Shown piece by piece: positions 50,001-63,345 of a stretch of DNA of 64,000 bases. Every line of letters starts with the position of its first letter. The first letter of the stretch is position 1. Source of the DNA: Ascaris suum (lineage: Eukaryota; Nematoda; Chromadorea; Rhabditida; Ascarididae); NCBI GenBank assembly GCA_013433145.1, contig CM024180.1:2507001-2571000 (forward strand). The letters are read 5' to 3'. The notes beneath the pieces were generated by a model. It was not told where the DNA came from. It ran no database searches and saw nothing but the letters and a program-made list of their open reading frames with translations. Made by a program: the position numbers and the translations under genes.

Positions 50001-50545
50001 TCTAAACTTGCCCTGTTTCACAGCTTCAGTTCTCTTACCAATCGAATGAGCGTCGTGTTGTAATCTCACTGCGTAAACCCAAAGAACAAACTGTAATCAA
50101 GGTTTCTTTATGCATGAGAGTGCCATCGTTTCTAACAAACCTCATGTGGTCTAAGGACATGGCATGCTTTTGGCAGTAAATCTTTGTTTTGGCAAAATTT
50201 CGTTCGGAGATGTTGTAATAAGAACTTTATTTCTTGTTCCTAATTGCTCTGTAAGTTTTAGCGGATACACGACAAAATTCGACGAGTAAATTTCAATCAC
50301 TTAGATACGCTAAAGGAGTTGATTATATGCCCCATTTTGTTTCTAGCGATGGTGGTTTCAAAAGCACGCGTACCACTTGTTTCAATGCGATTGCTCCTTG
50401 ATGTGTTCGAGCATCATGACAAAGTTCGCTTCCTATGCGAAGATTACGTTTTTATTGTAATTTGGTTGTATCGTTTGATAGTATCGTGGTTGGTATTAGT
50501 GCATGCTAAGCTGGACTCGTGATAAATGCAACCCGTTCTACTCAA
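47053..50545. other. No supported gene
   Basis: A G-rich low-complexity patch lies at about 48690-48740. Frames at 47899-48174 (-) and 48526-48759 (+) include low-complexity sequence and have no motifs. Confidence 0.35.
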
Positions 50546-50659
50546 CTACTCTGCCCAGCAACGATGGCATACTGGCCGAGCTCCGGCCAACCGCCACTGT
50601 TTGACTCTCATTGCTGACATGTTTGGGAAATATCCCATACTTTGCTGAATTACGGAAGC
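50546..50659 (-). CDS. Possible 3'-terminal exon, unknown
   Basis: A pyrimidine-rich acceptor (CTTCTTGTCCCAG) is followed by 37 codons and TAG. The reading ends RVKQWRLAG, then PVCHRCWAE, with two cysteines two residues apart. A 64-codon frame overlaps in another phase. No upstream partner was found in phase and no family is recognised. Confidence 0.3.
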   Translation of the reverse strand, partial: ASVIQQSMGYFPNMSAMRVKQWRLAGARPVCHRCWAE

Positions 50660-53600
50660 CTGGGACAAGAAGGATTTTTTTAATTTTTAAGAATTTATGG
50701 ATTTTTTGCAATGCTATTTCAACTTTTCCCATTATCTGCTGGCCATTTATTACAGCGCATCAGCGCTTTCTGCAACCTTTGAAATAGAAGCGGTATATCA
50801 TATCTTCACAGACCCATATTCGAGTTATCAGAGCAGTAATTATGCTATAAAACTTAGAGAATATGAGCGTTGCAGAAATGACTGCTAAGCTTCTGAATAA
50901 AACGTTCAATTAGGTATTTGCTTAGGGAACGAGAGAGCTTAATTGCCGTCTAGAAATTCACTAAATTTACGAATGATCCCTTGAGGACGATCATTCGGAC
51001 TATCGCATTTGTAGTATCGTTTTTGTACTGGTTCTTTTGCTTATAACAACTCAATTTCTATAGGATTATTATAGAGATGGCATGAGAGTGGATACGAAGT
51101 GATGAGCAATTCTGGAGCCGCGCTCGTTTTCTTATCACTTTCATTTGCGTCTCTCCTAAGAACTATTTCAATCTTTCATGAAAAATGTGCATGAAGAAGA
51201 CTTCCGAAAGTTTTTTAATAATACTGACAAAGTTTCAGATGAGTTTCACTGTGGCGCCACTCTTCGTTAAATATAAATGAATATGGAGTTTTGCTATTCG
51301 CTAGCGTAAAAAAGAAGAGAAATTTTTTGAACGACGTCTTCGATATTTCTGATGAGAAGACGATGGGGACGTACCGCTAGGAGATCTAGGATATCAGCTT
51401 ATCTAGCAGTAATTTATTGCTACTGTCGCATGCAATAGATACCACACAACTGAAGAAAGTGATGGAATTAGACTGTCTTTTGACGATTTGAGTCGGTCTT
51501 TTGAAGAGTTTCAGTTGATCGTTGAGAGTAGACATTTACATCCTTCGAATATCTATTACTGATGATAGTCGTCATCGCAAAAATTCAATTTAACTATGAA
51601 TAATCTTGTCCACTTTAGGCTTGAAAGAAGCATTCCCTTAACCTGAAGGGGCATTATCCAATTCTACGATAAAAACCAACGCTCTTCCCGCATAACAGTT
51701 TTCGAATTCTCAAGTTTCAATGGACTAAAACTTTAGCTGAAATTCTTTTTAAAAGCATTTGATGGAGAAACTCCATAAGAATCGACAATAGAAGTATAAA
51801 ATACCGAAAGCTTTCGCGGGGTATAATTTTTGGTGATCAGTAGAGGCAAAATTGGAATTACATACCAGTAATCTTCATTTCACTGCCATCCTTCCTCAAA
51901 AGATTGTAGACGTCGAAGGTCCTAGAAAAGATCGTTCTGACAATCGCTAGTCTGATATACGCATGAGCCTCGTAAGCAATCAATACTACTCACATATGCA
52001 CAGGACATATTATACTGTGCATCAACTATCTCCATTCTTCTCATCGATGTTATAATGCCCTATCTCTTTGATGAGAGTGCTCCCATATAAGCATCGAAAA
52101 AGAACTGAAAAGAATAATTTTTATTATCCCATTTTAAGAAATAAATGAATCTTTTTGTATATTCGTTTGGGCATTGAAGATTGTAATCGAAACGATAGAT
52201 GATAAAATAATATGACAGAAAATGATATACAACTGTCATATAAAAAGATAATTTCTTATAGATATCAAAAATAATCTCATATGATAATTAAAATTTTTCT
52301 TCCTTGAATATATTCTGCAAACGAGTTGATGATGGGGCATTAAATCGAAAGATGCACCCATCGAGTATATAATGGCATTGAGCGTCTTTTCTAATCAATT
52401 GCTCAAGTGTACTCGTCGATGAATTGTATGAATAGAAAACCAACTAGCATTGCTGCATGCGTTTCCATTTACTTGCTATGCATATTTGCGAGCAATGCTA
52501 TTCACCCACATATTTGTCCTTCTCGGCTTTTAATGCTTACTTACTTCCTTTTTTTTCGATTAAACCATTTTGCAGTCGGTTGAGCATTACTTAGTGGAAA
52601 CATTTGACTTTCGTAAATCCTTTTTCACATCGTTGCAATATACTCATATTAATATCTCAATCTGTTGGACAAATGATCGCTATCACTTATATTAGGTGCT
52701 CTTCAGCTTCTGAATCGGTGAAAGCATTCCCCCTCAAACTGGCATCTTGATGCACTCTTCGAGGACCCCAAAAAAATTCAGAAATGGAGTGTCAGTTATC
52801 TTTACGCTTGAAATTATTATCACACCTTGTGAATCCACCTGACTTGACAAATATTACAGTTTTGGCTACTGAAATGACTTGGATCATGCCAATGTGTGCA
52901 CACAGAAAATGAAGAGCTAGCGGCGTTTGTTATCAGATTTCCTCTCAATGAGCCATTTCAAAACGGGCATTACGCGGTATTGCAACCAAGGCTTGAATAA
53001 ACTGCGCAATGGGAATGGTTTGACTTCTTTACTTTCACGAGCATGATGGCGTAAAAGTAGTTCGCCATCTTTCACACAAAACAGTGGTTATTTTGCATGA
53101 GAAAAGAGATACTAGACTGATTTCTATGAGTCAAGCTGAGAAAATTGCTTGGCGACAGAATTGAATCCACATATATTGTTCAATTCAAGAACCTCACGAA
53201 GAAACCAAGTTACAACACTATTTCATGATTGTAACTGAATAAGAGTCGATATAACTCAATAAGAGTCCAAATATAAAAAAAGATGGATATAGGTATACTT
53301 TTTCAGCCTAAGCGTCGTTCTTTGCAACACTGCAGACGTTTGTAATCAACAGTTCAAATAGTCCGGCATCGCAATAGGAGAGGCATTTTTTTCAAGTTAC
53401 CCCGGCTTTCGAAGCAATACATCCATTTTAGTTGGCTACTCTTGAATCATGAACATCTAAACTAGTTTGGTGGGTTGCCGGGTTCGGAATCTTCACCTTG
53501 CTGCATTCAACTGAAATGTTTTGCACCCAGGTTTCATCAACGCCGAAGAACTAACACTCTTTTTTATACCTATTGGGTACCGCATTTCGAAACTTGTCAG

Positions 53601-54040
53601 TTCCTTATTACATAATAAATAAACTGAGGAAGAAATTTGCCTCTCGGGAACCAGAAATTTCGTAGGTTAAAATCGTCATGCTCGCCGCAGGCATCATCTG
53701 AAACATCCATAGTGGGACGGCGATGACTTGGGGGACCACAGAGAACGGTTCTGATTATTCAGTGATATGTGGCGATTGGGGGCGAAATTTTGTGCTCGTT
53801 TATGGACATGAGACTGTTCTAGTTGAGGGAGATCTTTGGCAAGCATTTTGAAGCGACGCCATCGGTTGTTTGCAACTGATTGAAAAAAAAAAAAAACGTA
53901 AACGCGGTTCCTCGCCCTGTCGCATTTTGACTACAGTAACGTACCTGACACCGCGGGCCGGAAGCTCTCGTATAGCTTATCAGATGGAATGCTGCTCCGC
54001 GTCCGATGTAATACCGGAAACATTTGCGATTATCATACAG
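50660..54040. other. No supported gene
   Basis: AT-rich to about 53.3 kb. Minus-strand bases 53450-53700 give short protein-like readings, including a VDETWVQ stretch that vaguely recalls mariner transposases, in a frame with stops. Confidence 0.3.
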
Positions 54041-54257
54041 AAATCACAAGGGACTTCCCTCGAATGATGGAATCGAGGTGGACAAACATCGGCCAGTCAA
54101 GTTTTCTTCAGTGTTTATGCCAAAAATTTGTCCATCATATGGTCGCAAATTGTTCGTTGAGAAATTTTTGAAGGGCAATAAGCTGTCTTCATTAACCGAT
54201 CCCTGTGAAACTTTGGACCCTGATACAAGAAATACACCTTCTGCATCGTTCTATGTG
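54041..54257 (+). CDS. Probable exon, unknown protein
   Basis: After TTATCATACAG the plus strand reads 72 codons in phase to a GTG|gtagat donor. The frame stays open beyond it but then runs into a T-tract that gives Phe repeats. The product is polar, with readable segments GIEVDKHRPVKFSS, FMPKICPSYGRK and TDPCETLDPDTRNTPS. It is the best-looking plus-strand exon in the window. A second frame (53989-54171) overlaps its first half. I do not recognise the family. Confidence 0.38.
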
Positions 54258-57200
54258 GTAGATTCCGAAAATCGTTTTTTTTTTTTTGAAAAAATCACTG
54301 TCATTCTTGTATCACCCTATTTGATTAATTATGCTGAAAGCGATCTTTTATTGTACATGAGTTATCTTCCTGCTGATACACGATTTGTGTTTCACCTTGT
54401 TCTGCTGTAGAACAACCGTCATATGCGACATCAAACACCTAAGTTGAAATCTCAAGCGAGCAAGCGTCAGGCCCACAAGCCGTCTTGAGAAACCGCCTCC
54501 ACCTGACCTCGCCTAATCGGTGGTTAATAAGGTCTTCGTGACGGTTGCGGTGTGGCCAGTAGTACAGTCAGTGGAAGGTCCCCTTCAGCCATTTCGTCGT
54601 ACTTCATATAGCATTCATTTTTCGTTAGACTTTTCTGGAAAGAACTCCATTTATTATATGTCATCTTATTTATTAATATATCTCTCTCTTTGGTTGGCCT
54701 CGAGGTTCACGTTCATGTGAAAATGGTCAATAAATTCTCAAGAATGCATATAATTACCATCTTTCTATCCCATAAATACCTATATGATTGCTCGCTCGAA
54801 ATTTATGTATGACTAAAGTCACTCTTCTATCGCTAAGCTATTTTCTTGACAGTTCCTTGTCGAAGTGAACGTTTGCAGCCAATATCGTATTTACTTTACG
54901 AGTAAGCATCTTTGATTCTATTCTGACAAATAAGAATGCCTCTTTCTCATTCATTGTTAGCGAATACGATTTTTTAACCAATCAGCTATCAAAATCGGCT
55001 GATTTTCATTCCAAATGTATATTGAAAATTGAAAATGCTTTCCTTCTATTTTAATCAAAACAAATTCTTCTTCCTTTTTTTTCCCTGGAAACTCTAAAAT
55101 TCAACATGCTTTCTCTCTTCAGAGGCCTTTTTGTGCCGATAACAACCCGATTACAATCATGAACATCTGCTTTTTGAAGTTTCTCAACGCGACGATTCCG
55201 ATATTCAACGTGTCTGATTTCATCAAGAAAAAAATCCATAGAAGAAATTTCTTGAACGAAGCACCGAAATAATTTCAATATACAAAGAGGTGAATAATAA
55301 TTTCATTTCAATAATTTCTTGTATAGATGAATGCAGAAAGCATTTATGCATTGCAATTTGTTCTCACTATTTTTGATTACTTTGCCTTTAGACATTAAGC
55401 GTCCTAAAAAGTATGTCGATTAAAAGTGGTTGGTCGGATGCGTTTGCTCATTGATGCGAGAAAAAAAATTGCTTTCAAATATGTATTCGTTCGTCTCAGT
55501 TGAATGCATTGCTGCATTATGATGATAAATATGCGTTATGATGGTTTAGTCGATTGCTATTTCAATATGAATATCTACTATGAAAACTTCAGATGAAACA
55601 TTTTGTTAAGAAAAAGCCTTAATTAATGCTCTATAGTTTCGAGCATTGTGCTTCCGCTCATAATTGTCAAACTATTTACAGCGAATTGAATTTTTTGAAG
55701 AAAAAGCGATTTGAGAAGTGAAATGACAGCCGATTAAGCCAACGCAAATGATGCAATTGTCTTTTGATGGAGTAATCGAACAGGTGAATGAGCTATATTG
55801 TCAAGGAATACGTCATCTGCTGAATTAGCACTAGCGCTAAGCAAAAATTCAAATTGATGGATAAAAGATGCGATACTAGTGGTACAACTTGTTGGATTAT
55901 GAGCGCCGCAAAAACGTTTGATGTAAAGTGAACTGCACCGTCACATCAGCTCGCAATGATGTCTTTTGCGATTCTGCTCAACCAGTATGAAGAACTGCGG
56001 AGGTTGGATGTGTCTCTTAAATGCGGCAGAAGCTACCATGCTGACCCCAACAGAGGTTGGAGGAAAGCCGTCCAAATTCATTCTTATCGCTGCTGCTACT
56101 TAGATCCATTCTACATCTCGATTGTAAATGTCACTCCAAGCTTAGTGACCTCTTCATCATAGATTATCCCTTCTCTAAATCTACTCAGGAAACTCTTCTT
56201 GTTGGACGTACTGATCTTCCTAAATCAAGAGCCTGTCACGATTAGAATCACACTGTCGGATCGCTCGTTCTTTCGTAGTAATGTGAGAATTGCGCCTTCG
56301 ATATCCTCTTCCGCGAAGTTCTCCAGGATTTCTTAGTCATAAGGGGTTTGTTTGTAATGCAAGGGTTTTGATGGGATAAGGTTGCGATAGGTATCTTTGC
56401 AAATGCTTTCATTCGTGGAGAAAACTATACCACATTTAAGAAATACTGTCGAAACCTCAATAACCCGATAACTTTTCTCATAAAGTAAGAGACAACGTTG
56501 CGGTATTATGCTGTCTAGTGGATACGAAATATCGTTTCGGTCGGTGTAACGGCGGCTATTTGCCGTTCCTGGAAAACGTCATATCGCGCTATTTTCTCGT
56601 CCTCCCTCATTCTTCCGTTAGGCATCTGCAAAAAGCGCAGATTATATCTTTCCACGCCAAACTTCTCCCCTTATATTCATTCCGATATCATTTTGCCATT
56701 GTTTTGCTGCTTCAATAATTTTCGGAATAATTCCAGAAACAATTTGCTGCATCTATGATTTCTAAAGTGCTACGCTGAACAGAAATTTGAATCAGTTGAA
56801 ATAATTATCTAGAAATTTGCTTCCCCTGCGCCGTAGGTAAGTTCACGGAGTAAACTGCCATAAATGACATCCGGAATGCCATGAAACTGAAGACATGTCG
56901 GAATTTGCAACTATTGTTACCGATGATATAAAAAATGCCAAGAATTTTGACTACGCATGTTTCGTTAGGTTTGTAGGCTCTCATACGCCAAATGGATGTT
57001 GCGAACAATAATCGCGTTGGAAACTCATTGAGCTTCAAATAGGTCCATTGGAAATGAATAATTGCCAAATCAAAATGTAACGATAGAATTCAGCAAGCGA
57101 TAACTTTTGCACAATTATTACGTAGCCAATTGGTTTTTCAATCTCGTCGTGCAAGCATCCTGCACAATCCACCTAGCCAGACATTCGGCGAGGTCATTCT

Positions 57201-58133
57201 TCCATTTGGTCTCACGATCTGCTCAATTGCTTCAGGAGGTTCGCCTGATCAAATGCATGTAATATGCTGAACTTCATCATTATTTGATGTATTTAATCTA
57301 ACCTCATCGCGCAATCGCACATTTGATGCCGTTAGATCCTTAACATTTTGTTGGACTTCTAAGTGAAAATTAAATGAAATGAATGAAATAACTCTGAAAT
57401 GAATACTTGAAAAGATTTATTACGAAGCGGCTAGCTGTGAAATGCTCCTATAGCGATAAGTCCTCTATAATTGTTCCAAATCAATTGCTGGTTAGTTTCG
57501 ATGCCATATGGAATTACTTTCATTTTCTACAGGGGAAAATACACTCTCAGAAGATTTAGTTAGCATAAACTTCATTAGTCACACGGAACATGTGGACACT
57601 ATCTAAGGGCACCTACTTCAGATCAATGTTGCTTTTCATCATTTGCTTCTCGCATTGTTTCTCTTAGCGTGTTTTCCCTCAACAGCAGCATTCACTTGTT
57701 GGGGAGCATTCGTGATGGTCGCTTATTGAGCATTCAAACACAAAAGAATAACGTGACCGCAAAATCGGATATGCTGAACGCAGAAAAGCGCCCGGCAGGT
57801 GTTCCCTACGCTCACATTTGTTCATTTTCTCAAAAACACGCTTATTGAGGCCAACAGCAACAAATTTCGTTGGTTGACTGCTCTCACATCCGCCTCAATA
57901 TGGCTGCATTTATTCTGCGTCATTGTGCATTTGCTTTGCAAAAAAGTGCATTAAAACGGCGCGCCTGTGCGCACATATGTGCCTACTTATGTGCGTGTAT
58001 TTCTGTCTACGTGATAGTTTTTGTCGGGCAAGCATAGAAATCTAAGGCACGGATTGAAGTGCGTGTGCATGGTTTGCAGTATGGGATAAGCACCTGCATG
58101 ATATTCCACATAAATCCGCTTACCTGAGAGAAG
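54258..58133. other. No supported gene
   Basis: A GC-richer patch at 54425-54600 may be a dispersed repeat. Overlapping plus-strand frames at 55956-56245 lack motifs. Confidence 0.3.
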
Positions 58134-58328
58134 TTGGTGGCATTTGAAAGCGCCAAAATATCCGATTCTACCCTGCTCGTCGTGGAAAAGAATTCACCTC
58201 CAATCGAGGATCAGTGCGGTTATGGAAGAGTTAAAAGAAGTCTTTCATACTCGCAGATATTTGCAACAGATGAGGAGTTTTTAAAAATTCAAGTTGTTGG
58301 CGCACTAAATGCATCAGAACGCAAGTAG
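58134..58328 (+). CDS. 64-codon frame in conflict with a minus-strand exon, unresolved
   Basis: The plus-strand frame is polar and protein-like (SPPIEDQCGYGRVKRS, then QIFATDEEFLKIQ) but begins without an ATG or a good acceptor. On the minus strand a strong donor, TCTCTCAG|gtaagc at 58125-58132, ends a frame reading ESDILALSNATNFSQ over the same bases. The minus-strand alternative has the better splice site, the plus-strand one the longer frame. Confidence 0.2.
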   Translation: MVAFESAKISDSTLLVVEKNSPPIEDQCGYGRVKRSLSYSQIFATDEEFLKIQVVGALNASERK

Positions 58329-58407
58329 TTCGTTCAATAGTGTAGAAGCTGGTGAACTCGAAAATTTGCATATACTGTGGCCAATGTGGTATGTTTGATA
58401 TGTAGGT

Positions 58408-58500
58408 GCATTATTTATTTACTCTACTTCAATTGACAAACCCTTCATTATGAATAAATATCTCTTCATATCGCTTCCACTTCCCCTTAACTGAAGTTGT
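58408..58500 (-). mobile_element. 3' tail of an RTE-like LINE
   Basis: On the minus strand this encodes KWKRYEEIFIHNEGFVN then stop, followed by a short ATTT tail. Its 58445-58479 segment matches 63093-63127 at 31 of 35 positions, so it is a second copy of the LINE whose longer remnant lies at 63077-63345. Sequence further upstream no longer reads as the element, so it is strongly 5'-truncated or decayed. Confidence 0.65.
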
Positions 58501-60194
58501 AAGGTGGGGTGAAAGTCAGGGCTTAGCTCATCTCCTGCCCATCGGAGCTGATGACTCGATTCATCGTTGTTCCACTCAAGAGAAGCGTTCAGATTTGCTC
58601 CGCTGCACTCGTCCCGATGAGGCCGCTGGTCCTCGGTAGGAAGAAGCCAAAGGGTCTTTTCGAAGCTCTCTTAAAACCGAACGTGCAGTAAGCAGTACTA
58701 AACAATGGATGTAGCTGGTATACTATCTCTAAAAGTTCCAGGAATAGAGGTAGGCAGCTACGGTGAAAATGCATTGTGCAACAAGAAGCAAGCTGCAGAT
58801 ACGGATAACAGAGGCGCTAAGAGCGCGCAATCTTCATATACCTCACCGTTCTCCTAGAAAAAAGAGAGAAAAAAAAAGAAAACAGCAACGAATCATGCTT
58901 GTATTAGCCGCAAATGGAATGCGCACCTCTCGAAGTGGTAATCTCACATTATCGCATCACAGGTGTTCATATCTATCGTGGCACCTGCAATACCTGTGGA
59001 ATACCGCCGACTGTCATGAGTAGTTGAATGCAGGTGATTCGATGCTCTTTTTCCGTTAGTGCCATTTAGAATTCATGGAAATTAAACAACTCTTCAGTGG
59101 CGATAGAAGAAATATTGCTCGAGAAATGCTCGAACGGTTTCATGAGTACAGTGTTGTTGTGCTCATTAATTCTTCTTATGAACTTTATCGTTCACAAACA
59201 ACCTAAACATTTTAATATGCTGGATTTGTGATCAGAGCACGTCAATCGTAATTGTTCCTTTTCCGTCGATTCCATTCGTACAAATGATTAGAACAATGCT
59301 ATTCATAGTTTTCGCCACAGCAATACTGCTGAATTATGGCATTCAGTTTTAACCGTATTCGATTGCGGTTGAGAATGGTGCAATTTATGCATATTAAAAT
59401 AGTACCCCATGTTTTGGTAAAGTCAAATAACGTAAAGGTAATGAAGCGTTATATGATGTGATCTTGAATGATTTCTGATGACTTAGAGTATTACTATGTA
59501 AAATTTTTTGATGCCCTAAAGTACAATTTAATAAATTTTTGAAAAATTACGAGTTGGCTCAATATTATCTCTTATAGAAATTTCAGAAAGAGCAAAATAT
59601 ACTATGGTGATTTGAAAGTCGCAACGATTTCATAGTACTGATCTGCAAAGTTGCTTCTAATTGTTGTTTGGCTTATAATGATCATAACTGTCTGTTTGCG
59701 TTTCTTATAATTCTTGGAACTCGAGATGAGACACATATCTCTTACTTGATTCACTATTCTTCAACAAATAGTGTTGTTTTGATGATGTGGGAAAGATATA
59801 AGGTAAATAGAAGGATGGGGAGCATGGCAGATTGTAAAGACCCGAGAAGTTCAAGGAGCATAGATGAATTGATGGTTTCGTAGCATATTGAACGACGTGT
59901 GCAACGCATCTTGCCACATTTGTTTCGTTCATGATTTCGTTTAAATCAGCCCATAGTGGATTCTATGGTGGAAAGCGCGATGAAAAAGTAGAAATTTCAA
60001 TTGTGCTGCAATGTGAGGTTATACGCGAACAGAAAGTGCAACGAATCCGCATAGATAGGGCAGTCGCAATTTAGCCCTCTAATTTGGTGCATTTTTAGTG
60101 TCACCGTTTCCTCCGCTTAGGTCGTTACGCTTGGAATTCTCCATTCATCGGAGAATTTCCGTTTTAAATTGATGCACATGAAACGAGGGCACAG
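58501..60194. other. No supported gene
   Basis: Short frames only. A plus-strand frame at 59668-59883 contains a GTAAAT donor-like site but no motif. Confidence 0.3.
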
Positions 60195-61239
60195 CTATAG
60201 CATGATACAGCTACTTCTTAACTTGTTCATTTTATTGGTAATTCCATCGATTCCCGGCTGTTCGCTGCTCAATATGGAAAATACTTCTATCAGTGTCGCT
60301 GTTGTGCTGTAAGAGAATTGAACGGATTCAACCTCCAAAAGGACGGGGCCATCTCTACCAAGAAAATTGGTCGTGATGTTCTTGGCCACACGCAACAACT
60401 ACTCCTTCTTGCCCTGCTATATTCAACTGCCACCATTGTCCCACCGTTTAGGCGGACAGTATCCGACGTATAGCTTTGTATTGTCACTGACGACTTGTGC
60501 AGTTTTGAGCAAACGATGCTCTTCCAGCACTCTCGCTTTATCCCTGTGGCAACGGTCGCAGTACCCAACTTCATTTAAGTGAGTTTCCCATTCACTTTCA
60601 GAGTGACGTTGAATGATGCGGGGGACTTCTACTGTACTGCACAAACACCGTCCGCGAGCATCGAGTACAGCTTGCCACCACTAAGCCTCGGCTTTTTCTT
60701 CAATTCGTTTTCTTTCACACCGCTTTTCGACACATTTCAGCTATATGACTCCTTTCGCCATATTTGAAACAATTCACCTTTTGAAACTTACATTCCTTAG
60801 CGAAATGACCGAACCAGCCACAACAGCTGCGCAAACCTTTTAATTCTCTCCTCTTCTGTGCCTGGACTTTATGCATTTCATGACTGGCTACCTCCCCTCA
60901 ACAGTACTCTAAACCTTCTTTTCAGTTTCGAGCGAATTCTGTACCTAGTTTGGATCAGCACTGTCTCCGAAGATAAGCTTTTTATTCACGCGCTCTTACA
61001 CATCCCTTCATGAACTTTATTAGGAATTAGACGTATATGCTTTATCTGGAAGAATTTTGAACACCTACGAGTCAAAATAATCCGACTTCCAAATAACTGT
61101 GGCATTTTTGCATGCACTCCCATATTAAAGCAATAGCGTTTTTCTGGGAGATGCAATTTCGCAAATACTCAAACGCTGTTTGCGCCAAAGGTGCATTCAC
61201 ACAACTTCGTTTGAGATTATCTTCAGCTACAAAGCTCAT
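60195..61239 (-). mobile_element. Decayed LTR retrotransposon (Ty3/gypsy-like), gag and protease remnants
   Basis: Read on the minus strand. A 55-codon gag-like frame (61239-61072) is followed by two zinc-knuckle-like motifs in one frame (60832-60722): WFGHFAKEC, and NCFKYGERSHIAEMC. Next comes a protease-type region with TIQSYTSDTVRLNG and, in a shifted frame, ITTNFLGRDGP, the hallmark near the end of gypsy-type proteases. Each knuckle has lost a cysteine, the protease active-site triad is not recognisable, and the reading shifts frame at least twice. The element is therefore dead. No reverse transcriptase, integrase or LTR was found below 60195, so the copy is partial or split. Confidence 0.7.
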
Positions 61240-62998
61240 TTCTAAGTGAGCTTTTAACTGAATGATCCATGTATCTTATGGATCTTCTCTCGAGGCAAAT
61301 ATTCTGTGTGCAACTCCTCACGCAAGTACCATGGCTGTTGATTTTCTTCCGATCATATCAGCTTCCAGGCGACCCCGATAGTGCTAACGTTACCCGCTAT
61401 CGTCGTCTAAGTTCACCCATTTCTCCTTTCTTGAGTACACGAATGAAGGGTTTACGCAGTAAGTTTCGTAACTTTCATTACATGCGTCGATTCCGCACGA
61501 GTTCAAAACTCTTCCCTATCGACCGAGCCGACCCGAACGAACGCAACGCAGCCGTCAATGCTGATCGCCAGTTGCGATGACAAGAATACACCTCGACTGT
61601 CGAATACGCAACGGCAGTAGAGTGTTGCACCAAGGGAATCTCATCCTGATCGCCACGTGTGACCGTTTCTAACATGTGAGGAACCTCACCGAAGTAAAGA
61701 AGGCTCAGTTATTATGAGCAGCAACGCCACGAGACGATAAGGAAGCACGCACTGGTTAGCAAGCAAGATCGGGAGCCTATTCATGTCCCCGAAGGTAAAC
61801 TACAATCCTCATGGGAAGACATCCACATCAAGGTCTACAAATTATGGGCAAAACAATTTCCTAATCAAAATGAGGATAAGCGAGATCACAAGAACTCATT
61901 CGATTACGGTACATCCACTCGTTGACAGAAATCAACTTTACAAAAACTACTTTCCAGGAAAGGGATCCACACTGTTGCCTCAAGATTTCTCTAAAACCCG
62001 CTAAGATGGTGTTTCTCATCAACTCTGTGCTCACTCCAGTTGCATTAGAACAAATCTCCGAATTCTTCCATCTGGACTTCAGAAAGAAAATTTTCACTCG
62101 ATTCTTTCCTTTCCTGTGAGATGTTGTTGGTTTTGAAGGGAAGACGTAGTGCACACTCCGGCATGTGTAGAATTAGATCCGCTGTAGCATTTTCACACAA
62201 TTTTTACATGCTGGAGGTCAATGAGATTTGCCGAGCCGAACTTTTGCGTTTTCCGTTCATTAAGCACTTTTGATTTTGTGTTTTCCTTACTCGGTCCGCC
62301 ACACCGTCTCCCCCTTCCTTCACCCTCCTTTATCCTCCTTGTGCCCGTTATAACGTCCATTTCCGAGATTTGCCGATGTTGTGCGCCTAGTTTGTGTTTA
62401 CTCTTCTCTAGCGCCGAGTCTCCTCCCCTCTCAACATCTGTTAGGGTGCTTCCCGCTTTTGGGATTGCTCACGACGCTTTTACGACGCTTTTCACAATTG
62501 CATTTGTTTGACGCTTTTAAATCTAAGCAAAGAGATTCATTTGCACTTTGTTTCTATCGTGCTATAATATTGGCTTCCAAACGGTAATAGTGTAATGCTG
62601 AATGGAATCTTCGAAGAGCCTTCTAGATGAACTATTGAATAATCGAGCGATTAATGCCAAGAAAATTTATTATAAATGAGAATAGTTATTGCAACAATTA
62701 AAGAATTGTTGAAAATAGTCATTCGACATCAGAAAATTATCGGAATTCTCACTTCTACACCATCATGAAGGAAAACTTATGAAATCTATCGATTCTACGA
62801 GAATTTTATCGGATTATAAAACACAAAAGATAAATTTTATTTCAAAAGAAATCAGATGCGACAAGAACAATGAAAATCGAGTGAGTACTAAAGATGGACT
62901 TTTAACATATGAGAATTTTAATTGCATTCTTACTTGATTTCTTATGCGTTCTAGAAGCTAAGCAGCCGAATTGATTTACGGAATGACAAAATTCCTGC
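61240..62998. other. No supported gene
   Basis: Overlapping frames at 61269-61580, 61783-62154 and 62221-62587 have no motifs. The first ones could be more remnants of the neighbouring retroelement. Confidence 0.3.
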
Positions 62999-63000
62999 AT

Positions 63001-63075
<75 letters not shown>

Positions 63076-63077
63076 TT
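62999..63077. repeat. (ATTT)n microsatellite at the 3' end of a LINE
   Basis: About 20 uninterrupted 4-base units. It directly abuts the stop codon of the minus-strand LINE fragment and is read as its simple-repeat 3' tail, as is usual for RTE-type LINEs, probably expanded after insertion. Confidence 0.95.
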
Positions 63078-63345
63078 CAATCAACAGAGTATTCATTACG
63101 AATAAACGTCTCTTCATATCGCTTTCAGTTGTCCCGATTCAATGCTTCTCTGATCCAGTTGGTTCCTGCGGTCTTTTTTAAAGAATCACTCCACCTCATT
63201 GCAGATCGGCCTATGCTTCTTTTGCCAATTCGTGGTGTCGATTCTGTTATTCTTTTTCACCTTCACGCGACCATGTTCAATTCCTGCATTATTGCTTATA
63301 TTTCCGACTTGCCTAGTCATCCCCGAGAGTCGTCCTAGCAAGTTA
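63077..63345 (-). mobile_element. RTE-like LINE, 3' end of the reverse-transcriptase ORF (5'-truncated)
   Basis: The minus-strand reading has the conserved C-terminal block of RTE-type non-LTR retrotransposons: RSAMRWSDSLKKTAGTNWI, then REALNRDN, an in-frame stop at about 63131, KRYEETFIRNEYSVD and the terminal stop at 63077, followed by the (ATTT)n tail. Upstream of about 63345 the reading is lost. The internal stop shows that the copy is inactive. Confidence 0.8.

Noticed and set aside
53440..53700. Possible mariner-type transposase relic
   Set aside because: Only one short VDETWVQ-like stretch is seen, with stops on both sides. No other transposase block or terminal inverted repeat was found.
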